Shown piece by piece: positions 25,633 through 33,932 of a stretch of DNA of 64,000 nt (position 1 is the stretch's first letter; each line of letters begins with the position of its first letter). The DNA comes from Bacteroides faecium (GTDB lineage: Bacteria; Bacteroidota; Bacteroidia; Bacteroidales; Bacteroidaceae). The notes under the pieces were generated by a model. It ran no database searches and was not told the DNA's origin. It worked only from the letters and a program-made list of their open reading frames with translations. Position numbers and translations under genes: made by a program. The stretch is from assembly GCF_012113595.1 (NCBI RefSeq), contig NZ_CP050831.1:3844001-3908000 (forward strand), given 5' to 3'.

Positions 25633-26481
25633 TTATAACTTATCGTCTTCGTCCATTTTTCGCAGGAGCTTATTTATAAGGTTGGTAAGGAATGATGTCT
25701 TATCTTTCTTCCTTTCTCTTATTGCAAGATAAGTCCGGTAATAATCTCCTAAATCTATTTTGAATGATGCTTCTATATAAGTCATTATCTCTTTTATATC
25801 AGCGTTTCCATTATTAAGCACTCCGGCAGCATAGATGGCATATCCCAATTCGATAGCAGCTATTTTTGTACCCGTCCATAGGAAAGGATTGTCAGGTAAT
25901 GAAGTTCTGCTATTCTCTATTACTTCTTTCCTTTCAAGTTCCTGTAATCGTTGTTGCAGATATATTTCCAGCATATCATAAGCCAACATCTTAGCAACCC
26001 TATGGTCGCAGCAAGTTGAAAACAATGGGTCTTTATCAAACATACCACAGTTATGGCATAATTTGTAATTCTCATGTTCTCTAAGGAAATAATATCTATC
26101 TAAGTGGGTGGCTTTAGAACGATAATATTGGTAGAAGTCAAGATTAGCATTGCAAAACTCTGTTATTGCCGTTTGTTTTTTCTTATAATACTCTTTTAGG
26201 ACTTCTTTACTGCCATTCGGCTTTCTTAATTCAAGTAGGTATATGTCATTAAAATATATCAGTTTGCTTAAAATGAATGGCTTAATATCCTTGAAGAATA
26301 ATATTTCTTCATTAGCATCCTGAAAAGTATATTGGTGGATAAACTCTCTTAGTTCTTCAAATAATGGTCTAATGAAATCAATCATATATAGAGCTTTATC
26401 GGAAGAAACATCACTATCTATACAAGATATTTCTATCTCTGCGTTGATTTTAAACAATATATTATCAGTGTATTGTTTCAT
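25633..26481 (-). CDS. RteC-family regulator
   Basis: A 282-residue protein of the RteC family, recognised from its C-terminal signature: WTGTKIAAIELGYAIYAAG, then DIKEIMTY, DLGDYYRTYLAIRERK and a terminal RKMDEDD. In CTnDOT, RteC activates the excision genes in response to tetracycline through RteAB. No RteA/RteB or tetQ is seen here, so control may differ. The start is placed at MKQYTDNILF (26481), where the family's N-terminus begins, rather than at 26532. A central CxxC...CC cluster (CHNCGMF...STCCDH at about 150-170) could bind metal. More AT-rich than the tra genes. Confidence 0.85.
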   Translation of the reverse strand: MKQYTDNILFKINAEIEISCIDSDVSSDKALYMIDFIRPLFEELREFIHQYTFQDANEEILFFKDIKPFILSKLIYFNDIYLLELRKPNGSKEVLKEYYKKKQTAITEFCNANLDFYQYYRSKATHLDRYYFLREHENYKLCHNCGMFDKDPLFSTCCDHRVAKMLAYDMLEIYLQQRLQELERKEVIENSRTSLPDNPFLWTGTKIAAIELGYAIYAAGVLNNGNADIKEIMTYIEASFKIDLGDYYRTYLAIRERKKDKTSFLTNLINKLLRKMDEDDKL

Positions 26482-26580
26482 ACTTTTATTCAAAATATAA
26501 TCTGCAATCAAGAGTGATTGCATCAAACACATTCTTACCTTTCTTAATTTTACCGTTATGATTAATCAATAGAACTATTT

Positions 26581-27096
26581 TCATTTCTTCCTGATTTTAT
26601 CGTATCGTAAAGCTAATTTGTGAACGAAGCGTAGATTAACTATTAGCACTATTGTTCCAATGACAAAGCATGTAATAATCATACTTAAAGAAAATTCCGA
26701 GAAAATTTTGTGTGTTCCCAAAAAAATATAGGGTAGAGATAAAAGCGATGTAATAATAATGGGGATATATTTTCTAACCATCATCCACTGACCTATATGG
26801 ATGAAAATGTGAAGTGAAAATCCCAAGAATACGGCAATCCATACACTATACCATTGTAAGGTTAAAGCCAAAGCTGTTACAATGCCAATAAGTATAAATT
26901 CTTCCAATACAGCTAATGCAAATGCCGGAACTGATAATCGCTCATAAATCGAAATTTGTTTAGCTACTTTGGGGTACTTCTTTGCAATCCATAATCCGTC
27001 TTTAATGACCCAAGTTTTAAAGCCGATAATTTCCTCAAATTCGTGAAGCATAAAAACGATAGGGAATAGGCTTACAATTAGTTCTAATTCATTCAT
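26581..27096 (-). CDS. HXXEE-domain membrane protein
   Basis: A 171-residue polytopic protein with about five membrane segments. It has the HXXEE motif near the N-terminus (MLHEFEEI, about 18-25), a second conserved EE (AVLEEFILIG) and a later His pair (LHIFIHIGQW), as in the HXXEE family of putative membrane enzymes. Start at ATG 27094-27096; a longer frame to 27132 would overlap the -7 element. It is divergent from an AraC regulator 110 bp away, its probable controller. Substrate unknown; ICE cargo. Confidence 0.8.
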   Translation of the reverse strand: MNELELIVSLFPIVFMLHEFEEIIGFKTWVIKDGLWIAKKYPKVAKQISIYERLSVPAFALAVLEEFILIGIVTALALTLQWYSVWIAVFLGFSLHIFIHIGQWMMVRKYIPIIITSLLSLPYIFLGTHKIFSEFSLSMIITCFVIGTIVLIVNLRFVHKLALRYDKIRKK

Positions 27097-27128
27097 AATC
27101 TTTAATTTTATTGTTTTACAAATTATTT

Positions 27129-27137
27129 GCAAAGTTA
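27129..27137 (-). promoter_or_regulatory. Promoter -7 for the HXXEE gene
   Basis: Minus-strand TAACTTTGC is a full TAnnTTTG match, 33 bp upstream of the HXXEE start codon, in the divergent region shared with the AraC regulator. No strong -33, consistent with activator dependence. Confidence 0.6.
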
Positions 27138-27205
27138 CTTCGCTCTGTGTTTGGAGAATTGAATTTTAAGCCATAAATTTGTCCAATCACGCCAATGTTT
27201 GATTT

Positions 27206-28204
27206 ATGTATTTAACAGCAGGGACATTTAATATTATACTACGACAGGTAAGTCTGCTTGAAATGGACGAAGCAGAGGTGTTCAGCGTGTTAGGTATTGA
27301 TAGTTCATTATTTGAGAAAACGACAAATAAGGTTGATGGCAGCATTGTAGGTCGGTTTCTTGAATATATTGCAAGTCAAAGACCTAACATACGTATAGGA
27401 CTTAAAATGGGTTTTAACTTTCCCGTGTCCGTAATGGGAGTAATACTTAATATATATCAGAACTGCCGTACTTTGAAAGATGTATTTCAAAAATCACCTC
27501 TTTATGCTCCTGCCGTCAATACGGTATGTTTATTTAGTAACCATTCTGATAAACGATATTTTTATCATTCAATGCGAGTTGCAAACGAATTTTCGGAAAA
27601 CTATCCAATCGCAACAAGGCATATTTACGAGTCTCAATATGGTATCATACTTCAACTTATCTATGCTTTGACTGGGAAACATATTATTCCTGTATCGGTT
27701 TGTTCTCCATATAAGCAAGAAACTACACCTGATTTGCTGGAAACTCTGATGCAGTGTCCGGTAAAGTTCAATGAGCCATTTATAATGATTTTTGAAAAGG
27801 AGATACTGGAAACTCATATCACCAATGCAAATCCTGAAATGCTGTTTATAGCCGAGCAGTTGATTTCTGGGCTACTTGATAAGGAACAGCCGCAATCCGT
27901 TTCATCTATTGTTCGTAGGTACATGCTTCAAACTATTCCGGGAATAAATCTCAGTTTGAAAAGTGTTGCTCGTGATTTGAATATGAGTGACCGTACTCTT
28001 CAACGAAAGTTGTTATCTGAAAACACTTCATACCAAAGAATTCTTGATGATGTGAGAAAAGAATTAGCAAACAAATACTTAAAAGAGAATATATCATTAG
28101 TTGAAATTTCTTTTTTGTTAGGTTTTGAAACTCAAAGTGCTTTCAATAAATTTTTTAGAAAACACTTTGGGTTAAACCCCACAAGATATAAGAAAGAACT
28201 TTAA
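27206..28204 (+). CDS. AraC-family transcriptional regulator (arabinose-binding-domain type)
   Basis: A 332-residue regulator. The N-terminal ligand domain (about 20-200) is of the Arabinose_bd type (ORUF/OruR-like regulators). The C-terminal AraC double HTH spans about 235-330 (LSLKSVARDLNMSDRTLQRKLLSE...ISLVEISFLLGFETQSAFNKFFRKHFGLNPTRYK). Divergent from the HXXEE membrane protein, so it most likely regulates that gene. It is the last gene before the ICE right junction. A 15-bp inverted repeat begins at its stop codon. Confidence 0.9.
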   Translation: MYLTAGTFNIILRQVSLLEMDEAEVFSVLGIDSSLFEKTTNKVDGSIVGRFLEYIASQRPNIRIGLKMGFNFPVSVMGVILNIYQNCRTLKDVFQKSPLYAPAVNTVCLFSNHSDKRYFYHSMRVANEFSENYPIATRHIYESQYGIILQLIYALTGKHIIPVSVCSPYKQETTPDLLETLMQCPVKFNEPFIMIFEKEILETHITNANPEMLFIAEQLISGLLDKEQPQSVSSIVRRYMLQTIPGINLSLKSVARDLNMSDRTLQRKLLSENTSYQRILDDVRKELANKYLKENISLVEISFLLGFETQSAFNKFFRKHFGLNPTRYKKEL

Positions 28205-28250
28205 GTGCAAGGTGCAAGTATATATAGATATATAGCTTGCACCTTGCACT
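28204..28250. repeat. Perfect 15-bp inverted repeat with internal tandem GTGCAAG
   Basis: AGTGCAAGGTGCAAG (28204-28218) and CTTGCACCTTGCACT (28236-28250) separated by 17 AT-rich nt. Each arm holds two overlapping TGCAAG units. There is no T run, so it is not a normal terminator. It lies 190 bp from the proposed ICE end and could be a binding site for the recombination proteins, or the AraC gene's transcript end. Confidence 0.7.
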
Positions 28251-28276
28251 AATCGCTAAACATTTATATTCAGACA

Positions 28277-28308
28277 TTTGCGCAATTCAGAAAAGAGTTG
28301 TATCTTTG
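28277..28308 (+). promoter_or_regulatory. Consensus Bacteroides promoter facing the ICE right junction
   Basis: TTTG at 28277-28280, a spacer of exactly 20 bp, and TATCTTTG at 28301-28308: -33 and -7 both match. No gene follows; the transcript would run over the att region to the terminator at 28496-28537, about 225 nt. Confidence 0.65.
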
Positions 28309-28410
28309 AACCCGTGAGATAGGCAGACAAACAGCGGACAAAGCCGGACAAATAACCCTGCAAAAATCGTTACTGTTTCGTTACCTATTTGAAATATTGG
28401 AAGCTAAAGA

Positions 28411-28469
28411 CGCTGAAATATAGGTGGTTAGATGGATGGGTTCAATACCCTCCCTCTCCGCTGAAATAT
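28411..28469. other. Putative ICE right attachment junction (tRNA 3'-end remnant)
   Basis: GGGTTCAATACCCTCCCTCTCC (28438-28459) resembles the T-arm and acceptor end of a class II (serine-type) tRNA on the plus strand. The matching 5' acceptor strand and the rest of the tRNA are absent upstream. That is what remains at the far junction when an ICE integrates into a tRNA 3' end and rebuilds the intact gene at its other end. An 11-bp direct repeat CGCTGAAATAT occurs at 28411-28421 and 28459-28469. The tRNA identity and the exact core are inferences. Confidence 0.5.
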
Positions 28470-28495
28470 TCGGACAAGTCCGAAGAGAAGAAGTA

Positions 28496-28537
28496 AATAG
28501 TCCTGCAAATTCAACGATTTGCAGGACTATTTTTTTT
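28496..28537 (+). terminator. Strong intrinsic terminator downstream of the att remnant
   Basis: AATAGTCCTGCAAAT (28497-28510 region) pairs over 15 bp with ATTTGCAGGACTATT (28517-28531), followed by a long T run. Its position just after the tRNA-like 3' end fits the terminator of the original tRNA gene. Confidence 0.85.
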
Positions 28538-28823
28538 ATCCTCTTATGTCTGTCTTACTGCAAATATTATCTCTATTTTAGTGACGTTATCAATATGATA
28601 GATAATGTAGCAATTATTCTGCTTTCAACTATTCAGTTTCCTCTAGAAACATTATTATATTAAGGTTATTTTATTGAAAAGCCACAAAAGTTAGCTATAA
28701 TACCCTCTATCGGGAATAATAGCTAACTATATATGCCATATCGTCATTTCACCTCGACTTTTACCCCCCTATCTTTGCAACATCAGAAAACAATGGAATA
28801 ACTTAATTGTTAAACGGAAAATT
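28538..28823. other. Intergenic region upstream of the serine-hydrolase-like gene
   Basis: With the ICE junction, this forms a 619-bp gene-free stretch (28205-28823). This part is AT-rich chromosomal DNA. It contains a hairpin GTTAGCTAT/ATAGCTAAC (about 28690-28728) and a -7 element TATCTTTGC at 28771-28779, about 45 bp before the next ATG. The 79-codon frame at 28424-28663 runs through the terminator and is not a gene. Confidence 0.6.
28771..28779 (+). promoter_or_regulatory. Promoter -7 for the serine-hydrolase-like gene
   Basis: TATCTTTGC matches TAnnTTTG, 45 bp upstream of the start codon. A hairpin with arms GTTAGCTAT/ATAGCTAAC lies just upstream and may be an operator. Confidence 0.6.
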
Positions 28824-30437
28824 ATGAGAAAGAAATTGTTATTTTTAACAGCACTATTAATATCGGGAACGGTGTTAGCTCAGGAAGGAGAAAATATTAT
28901 GAAGAAGTATGAAAATCAACTGCCACAGGAAGGAAGAGGAAGTGTACGTGTAGCCTATCAAGGAAAAGCTATTGACCAGATGATCTATGAATTTATGGAA
29001 GAGCAGGGGATACCGGGCATGACGCTTGCCATTGTGCAGGCTCCTTACATTCCGCGTGTAGCAGGCTATGGGGTTACGGATTTAGAAAAAGGTAATCTGG
29101 CTGCGGTAAAAACACTTTGGCCTGTAGGGCCTGTTTCACAAGGTTATGCGGCTGTAGCGGCTATGCAGCTGTATGAAAAAGGCAAATTGGAACTGAACGA
29201 CCCTGTCGGAAAGTATCTCAAGGATATTCCGGAAAACTGGAAAAGTATTAGTATCCTTCAATTGTTGCAACACAGTTCCGGCATTGCGGATTACCGTGCG
29301 CAGGCAGGATTCAATGTGTCGGAAAACTATCAGCCTTTGCAACTTATTAAGACAGTCGAAAGTATTCCCTTGGCTTTTGAACCCGGTACCGATGTGAAGC
29401 AAAGTGCGACAAACTTTTTGCTACTGACTTCTATCATTGAAAAAGCGGGCAAAATGCCGTATCATGATTTCGTGAAAAAATATCAAATTGACTACCTTGG
29501 TCTGCAACAAACTTATTTCGGTGAGGATTTGGCAAAAGTGAAACAGGAAGATGTAACGACTACCGCTAATGTACATCAGGCTTTTAAAAAGGACAAAGAC
29601 TACATCAACCCGTCGGAAACGACTACCGGATATATAGAGAAAGATGGGAAACTGGTAAAGGCTCCTTCTGTGAGCCCGACAGCAATGAAAGGTTTCTCAG
29701 ATGTCTGTGCGTCTGCAGAAAACGTGAGTCATTGGGATATTGCTCTTGCGGGAGGTGTCCTGATTGCCAAGCCAGAGAATCGTGACTTGATTTATAAGCC
29801 TACGAAGCTTGCGAATGGAAAAATAGTTCCTGCCATAGCCGGTTGGCAGTTCTATAACCATAAAGGTCTGATGGATATCAAAGGAAATGTTTCCGGGCAT
29901 TCCGCTTTCTTGAGTCGCTTCACTGATGCTTCCGAGCTGGTTTGTGTCACTCTCCTTGCCAATAAAGAAGGTGTTGATTTAACGAATCTGGGACGTAAGA
30001 TAGCGGCCGCTTTTGATAGCGGCAAAATGGGGACGGGTACCAATGATAACTTGCTTTACACTTATGAAAGCCAATTCAGTGTAGCAGAAACGATGGCACG
30101 TCTCGAACAGATATTGAAAAATAGGGGAATCCCCGTATTTGCGAAATTCGACCATGGTAAGAATGCGCAAGATGTAGGTCTTGAACTACGTCCGAATCAA
30201 GTAATTGTCTTTGGCTCCCCTAAAGTGGGAACTAAATTGATGCAGGACAATCCAAGCATCTCTATCGAATTACCACTGAAAATTTCCGCATGGGAAGATG
30301 AAAAAGGCAGTGTGTGGGTGGCATTCCCACAGATGGGAGTGATGGCGGCAGGATACGGGCTTGATAACGAACCGGTGATTGGAAAAATGCAGGAATTATT
30401 GGAAAAGATTGTTATTCAATCGGCTAGTGTATATTAG
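28824..30437 (+). CDS. Secreted serine beta-lactamase-like protein, catalytic motifs lost
   Basis: A 537-residue protein with a signal peptide (cleavage near residue 19, ...TVLAQ) and a class C beta-lactamase/penicillin-binding-protein fold. The family scaffold is clear: VAAMQLYEKGKLELNDPVGKYL and LLQHSSGI. However, the SxxK motif is SQGY at 105-108 (Lys replaced by Tyr), and the YxN region reads QSA at about 193-195 before TNFLLL. Without the catalytic Lys and Tyr, normal acyl-enzyme chemistry is unlikely. It may be a binding protein or a divergent hydrolase. An extra C-terminal domain of about 130 residues is present. First chromosomal gene right of the ICE. Confidence 0.85.
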   Translation: MRKKLLFLTALLISGTVLAQEGENIMKKYENQLPQEGRGSVRVAYQGKAIDQMIYEFMEEQGIPGMTLAIVQAPYIPRVAGYGVTDLEKGNLAAVKTLWPVGPVSQGYAAVAAMQLYEKGKLELNDPVGKYLKDIPENWKSISILQLLQHSSGIADYRAQAGFNVSENYQPLQLIKTVESIPLAFEPGTDVKQSATNFLLLTSIIEKAGKMPYHDFVKKYQIDYLGLQQTYFGEDLAKVKQEDVTTTANVHQAFKKDKDYINPSETTTGYIEKDGKLVKAPSVSPTAMKGFSDVCASAENVSHWDIALAGGVLIAKPENRDLIYKPTKLANGKIVPAIAGWQFYNHKGLMDIKGNVSGHSAFLSRFTDASELVCVTLLANKEGVDLTNLGRKIAAAFDSGKMGTGTNDNLLYTYESQFSVAETMARLEQILKNRGIPVFAKFDHGKNAQDVGLELRPNQVIVFGSPKVGTKLMQDNPSISIELPLKISAWEDEKGSVWVAFPQMGVMAAGYGLDNEPVIGKMQELLEKIVIQSASVY

Positions 30438-30480
30438 TTGAAAAGATAGAAACAGGGTAACGTATAGTATTAAAATAACA

Positions 30481-30514
30481 AAAGCATCCGGATTAAGTGA
30501 TCCGGATACTTTTA
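30481..30514. terminator. Bidirectional terminator between convergent genes
   Basis: GCATCCGGAT pairs with ATCCGGATaC around a 6-nt loop, with A and T runs on either side. It separates the serine-hydrolase-like gene from the convergent MscS gene. Confidence 0.85.
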
Positions 30515-30518
30515 TTTA

Positions 30519-31595
30519 TCATATATCGGCATCTTCTGTACTGTCTTCCGGCTCATCTTTTTGTATATAAACCGTCCTTGTAGGAAATGCAAAGTCAAGC
30601 CCTGCCTTATTGAAAGAAGCCAGAATCTCCATATTCATATTTGAAGTCACTCCTAATATATCTCCTTGCTTCTCGATGTAGTAGATATACATGATATCCA
30701 GTGCAGAGTCTGAATATTCTGTAAAGACAGCAACCACATCGGATGGGCTGGAAGAAACATTTTCCACTTTTTGTGGAAGAGCTTTTAAAATCTCCAAGGC
30801 CTCTTTCATCTTTTCGGCAGTTGTGTCATACGTCAGTCCGAGATTCAGCACTACCCGGCGCATGGGTTCGGAAGAGATATTGATGATAGAAGCATCGATA
30901 ATCTTATAATTCGGGAAAGTGATGATACGTTTGTCGTAGTTCATAACCTTTGTGCTTCGGACGCCTACATCAACGACTGTTCCCTCAAAGTTATCCACAC
31001 GAATCGTATCTCCGATGCTGAAAGGCTTGTCCGTCAGGATGGTGAAAGCACCGAAGATATTCTTTACTGTGTCTTGTGCCGCCAGAGCGAATGCAATACC
31101 ACCGATACCGAGAGTTCCCAATAGTGCGCTGATATTGACACCGACGTTACTCAATGCCATTATAATACCAATAATCCAGACAATAACCAGGATAGTCCTT
31201 TTGATGATCGGCATCATTTTATTGGCATGCCTATCGGGCTGATGTCCCCAATAAACCTGGAGCAAGCCACTGCACAGGCGACCGAAAAACCAAGTGATGT
31301 CCAGAACGATTAAAATGCTATAGGCTGTGTCTACCACCTTCACAAAACTGTCCGGATAAACCAATCGGTGAATGGCCAGCCAGATACCCAACAGGATAAT
31401 GGCAAACTTGAAGGGTGGTTCTAAAGAATAAAAAATAACATCATCCAGATGATTCTTAGTCCGGCCTATTAATGGTTTCAGAACTTTCTTGCTTAATAAC
31501 GATATCAGTTTTACGATAATAATTGCTCCTATGATAAAAGCTATGGAAATAATCCAGTTCTGGATTGTATTTCCTAAGAATTCATTTTCTAACAT
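30519..31595 (-). CDS. Small-conductance mechanosensitive channel (MscS family)
   Basis: A 358-residue inner-membrane channel that opens on osmotic downshock. It has about five membrane segments. The pore-lining helix region is ALLGTLGIGGIAFALAAQDTVKNIFGAFTIL (about 163-193), followed by the beta domain beginning FSIGDTIRVDNFEGTVVDVGVRSTKV, all typical of MscS. An acidic C-terminal tail (EPEDSTEDAD) ends the protein. Convergent with the preceding gene. Start at 31595 gives a normal N-terminus. Confidence 0.93.
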   Translation of the reverse strand: MLENEFLGNTIQNWIISIAFIIGAIIIVKLISLLSKKVLKPLIGRTKNHLDDVIFYSLEPPFKFAIILLGIWLAIHRLVYPDSFVKVVDTAYSILIVLDITWFFGRLCSGLLQVYWGHQPDRHANKMMPIIKRTILVIVWIIGIIMALSNVGVNISALLGTLGIGGIAFALAAQDTVKNIFGAFTILTDKPFSIGDTIRVDNFEGTVVDVGVRSTKVMNYDKRIITFPNYKIIDASIINISSEPMRRVVLNLGLTYDTTAEKMKEALEILKALPQKVENVSSSPSDVVAVFTEYSDSALDIMYIYYIEKQGDILGVTSNMNMEILASFNKAGLDFAFPTRTVYIQKDEPEDSTEDADI

Positions 31596-31642
31596 ATTCT
31601 AACTGTTTTTTTAATTGTACATTTTAAAAACTGGTTCCGGTT

Positions 31643-33610
31643 CTACTGTCTATACAGGATGAGAGCGGATGAGGCTGTGATAGAAATATCTCCTCCCGGC
31701 CAATGCTCCTGACTATCCAAATGAATCTGTCCGTCTTTGCAAACCACTATCCAGTCCTGTTCCGGAATATTGATTTCCGCCTGATTCCGGTTACCGTTGT
31801 AAGCTACGAGGATTTCTTTCCACTCGTCACCATTGGCATATTCGCCCAATGTATAAGCAATTACACCGGAATCACCCGTATCAAGGAAATGGAGCCATTG
31901 CTCCAATCCCTCTACTGTTGGAATGCGAAAGGCTGGATGCGCTTTACGGAGTGCAATCAATCCTCTGATATAATCAAAAATATCACGGTTCTTGGCTTTC
32001 AAAGCCCAGTCGATTTGGTTGACAGAGTCCGGTGACTTGTAGCTGTTTGGTTCTCCTTGTTTATCTTGCATGATTTCTTCGCCACCACGGATGAAAGGGA
32101 TTCCTTGTGAGGTCAGAAGTACCGTATGTACCAATTTGTCGATAGAGGGTAATTCCTCTTCAGCATGTTCGCCCTTTACGGATAGCCTTAACTTGTCTAC
32201 CAAAGTGTATCCGTCATGGCACGACACGAAATTAATCATTTGCGAGGGAGCACCGGCGTAAGGGGCATCACAATAAAGCAATCCGCCATAGTCCACCTGC
32301 GGGTGCTGCGTGCCGCCGACGATACCATATTTAACCGGTTCGAAATGTCCGTTTATATTTCCGGAGGCATATCCGGGTTCTTGTTCGTCGAAGGTACTTC
32401 CTTTCAGTCCGTCCCGAAACTCATCATTAAATACGGCAATACCTTCCATCTGTCCGACATTCTCCTTTACTGCCCGCCGCTCGAAAGGCAATGGGGAATC
32501 TGCTGCTACCCAACCTTCACCGTAAACGAAGATTGTCGGGTCAATTTTCAGCAGTTCTTCTCTCAAGTGGTTCATCGTTTCAATGTCGTGTATCCCCATA
32601 AGGTCAAACCGGAAACCGTCGATATGGTATTCTTTCGCCCAGAACTTTACAGATTCGATGATATAACGGCGAACCATTTCGCGCTCTGATGCCGTCTCAT
32701 TTCCGCAGCCGGATGCATTGGAATAAGACCCGTCAGGATTTTGACGGTAAAAATATCCGGGGACGGTCAGTTCGAAATTTGAATGATCGGTGGAAGCGGT
32801 ATGGTTATATACCACGTCGAGTACAATGCGGAAGCCGTTCTGATGAAGGCTCTTCACCATTTCTTTAAACTCACGGATGCGGGTGACGGGATTAGCCGGG
32901 TCGGTGGAATAACTTCCGTCGGGCACATTATAATTTTTCGGGTCATATCCCCAATTGTATTTATTTTCTTCCAGGCTCGTCTCATCTACCGTGGCGAAAT
33001 CAAATGAAGGCAGGATATGGATATGTGTTACGCCCAGTTCTTTCAAGTGATCTAAGCCGGAAGCTTCCCCTTCGGGTGTCTTGGTTCCGGTTTCCGTCAG
33101 AGCAAGGAACTTTCCTTTATTCTTGATGCCCGAATTCGGATCAATACTAAAATCGCGATGATGCAATTCATAGAGAATAATGTCGGAGTACATCTTCAGC
33201 TCGGGGGATTGGTCAGACTCCCAATCTTCCGGATTCGTTTCATTCCAGTCGATTACAGCCGCACGGTTACCATTGATACCGACAGCTTTAGCCCAAATGC
33301 CGGGCGTTTCGTCCAGCCATTTGCCGTCTTTCTCTATTTGGAAGGTGTAGAAAGAACCTTTCAGGTCACGGTTGACATTGATACGCCAGGTGCCATTCTC
33401 TGCCATGTCCATATCCAGTTGTTCTTCTTTTTCTCCTCCTTCGCTGGCGGGGTACAGGTTTAAACGAACCCTGTCCGCGCTCGGCGCCCAAAGTGTAAAA
33501 ACGGATTGTTCGGGTGTATAGACCAATTCGAGATCATTCCCATCATAACATGGATACTTGTCATACGACTCCAATTGGTCTGCGGACGGATGATTTTTTA
33601 ATTTTCTCAT
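31643..33610 (-). CDS. pulA: Type I pullulanase (GH13, CBM48)
   Basis: A 655-residue enzyme that hydrolyses alpha-1,6 branch linkages in pullulan, amylopectin or glycogen-derived dextrins. An N-terminal CBM48-like domain (about 20-120) precedes the GH13 barrel. The type I pullulanase signature YNWGYDP is present, with the catalytic Asp in DGFRFDLMG, Glu in VYGEGW and the transition-state Asp in SCHDGYTL. No signal peptide, so it should be cytoplasmic. Divergent from a cytoplasmic alpha-amylase; together they would break down imported or stored alpha-glucan. Confidence 0.95.
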   Translation of the reverse strand: MRKLKNHPSADQLESYDKYPCYDGNDLELVYTPEQSVFTLWAPSADRVRLNLYPASEGGEKEEQLDMDMAENGTWRINVNRDLKGSFYTFQIEKDGKWLDETPGIWAKAVGINGNRAAVIDWNETNPEDWESDQSPELKMYSDIILYELHHRDFSIDPNSGIKNKGKFLALTETGTKTPEGEASGLDHLKELGVTHIHILPSFDFATVDETSLEENKYNWGYDPKNYNVPDGSYSTDPANPVTRIREFKEMVKSLHQNGFRIVLDVVYNHTASTDHSNFELTVPGYFYRQNPDGSYSNASGCGNETASEREMVRRYIIESVKFWAKEYHIDGFRFDLMGIHDIETMNHLREELLKIDPTIFVYGEGWVAADSPLPFERRAVKENVGQMEGIAVFNDEFRDGLKGSTFDEQEPGYASGNINGHFEPVKYGIVGGTQHPQVDYGGLLYCDAPYAGAPSQMINFVSCHDGYTLVDKLRLSVKGEHAEEELPSIDKLVHTVLLTSQGIPFIRGGEEIMQDKQGEPNSYKSPDSVNQIDWALKAKNRDIFDYIRGLIALRKAHPAFRIPTVEGLEQWLHFLDTGDSGVIAYTLGEYANGDEWKEILVAYNGNRNQAEINIPEQDWIVVCKDGQIHLDSQEHWPGGDISITASSALILYRQ

Positions 33611-33932
33611 ACATTCAATTTTATATTAATACTGTTTAAAATAATCAATGCCTATGTGGTGTAAATGAACCGGTATGTTCTTGTTTGGTATGATGAGAAA
33701 CAACAGAACAAACAGAATTTATTGCTGTCATCCCGGTAAATATGGATATAAAAAGGATTATTAAGATATTTTTCGTCGTTGCATGAACCATATTCTTGAA
33801 CTTTCTGCTGTTTAGCATTTGTTCGTTCGGTTTATGGGCAAATTCCTACCATTTTGCTAATAATTCATACTTGTGAAGGAACTTTATTCCATTGCAACTT
33901 GTTCTATACTCGTCAATTAAAAAAAATAGAAT
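33611..33932. promoter_or_regulatory. Divergent intergenic region between pullulanase and alpha-amylase
   Basis: A 322-bp AT-rich gap that must contain promoters for both genes. No exact TAnnTTTG with a proper -33 was seen in either direction. Shared control is plausible. No reading frame or repeat stands out. Confidence 0.5.

Larger units (their letters stand above)
1..28462. mobile_element. Integrated conjugative element (ICE), CTnDOT-type, right part
   Basis: A contiguous block of conjugation and ICE-maintenance genes: tra operon on the minus strand, mob genes, topoisomerase III, Toprim primase-helicase, excisionase-like HTH proteins and an RteC homolog. The tra gene order A,B,D,E,F,G,I,J,K,L,M matches that known for Bacteroides CTnDOT-like elements. 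The left end is outside the window, where traN and later genes would follow traM. The right end is placed at a tRNA-3'-end-like sequence near 28438-28462 followed by a terminator; after it the genes are chromosomal. No integrase is visible, so the integration module must be at the other end or missing. The right boundary is an inference from sequence resemblance. Confidence 0.85.

Noticed and set aside
28380..28470. Complete tRNA-Ser gene at the ICE junction
   Set aside because: Only the T-loop and 3' acceptor strand are recognisable; the 5' acceptor complement, D-arm and anticodon arm are missing and two T-stem base pairs fail.
28424..28663. 79-codon frame at the ICE junction
   Set aside because: It crosses the tRNA remnant and a strong terminator hairpin; no coding features.
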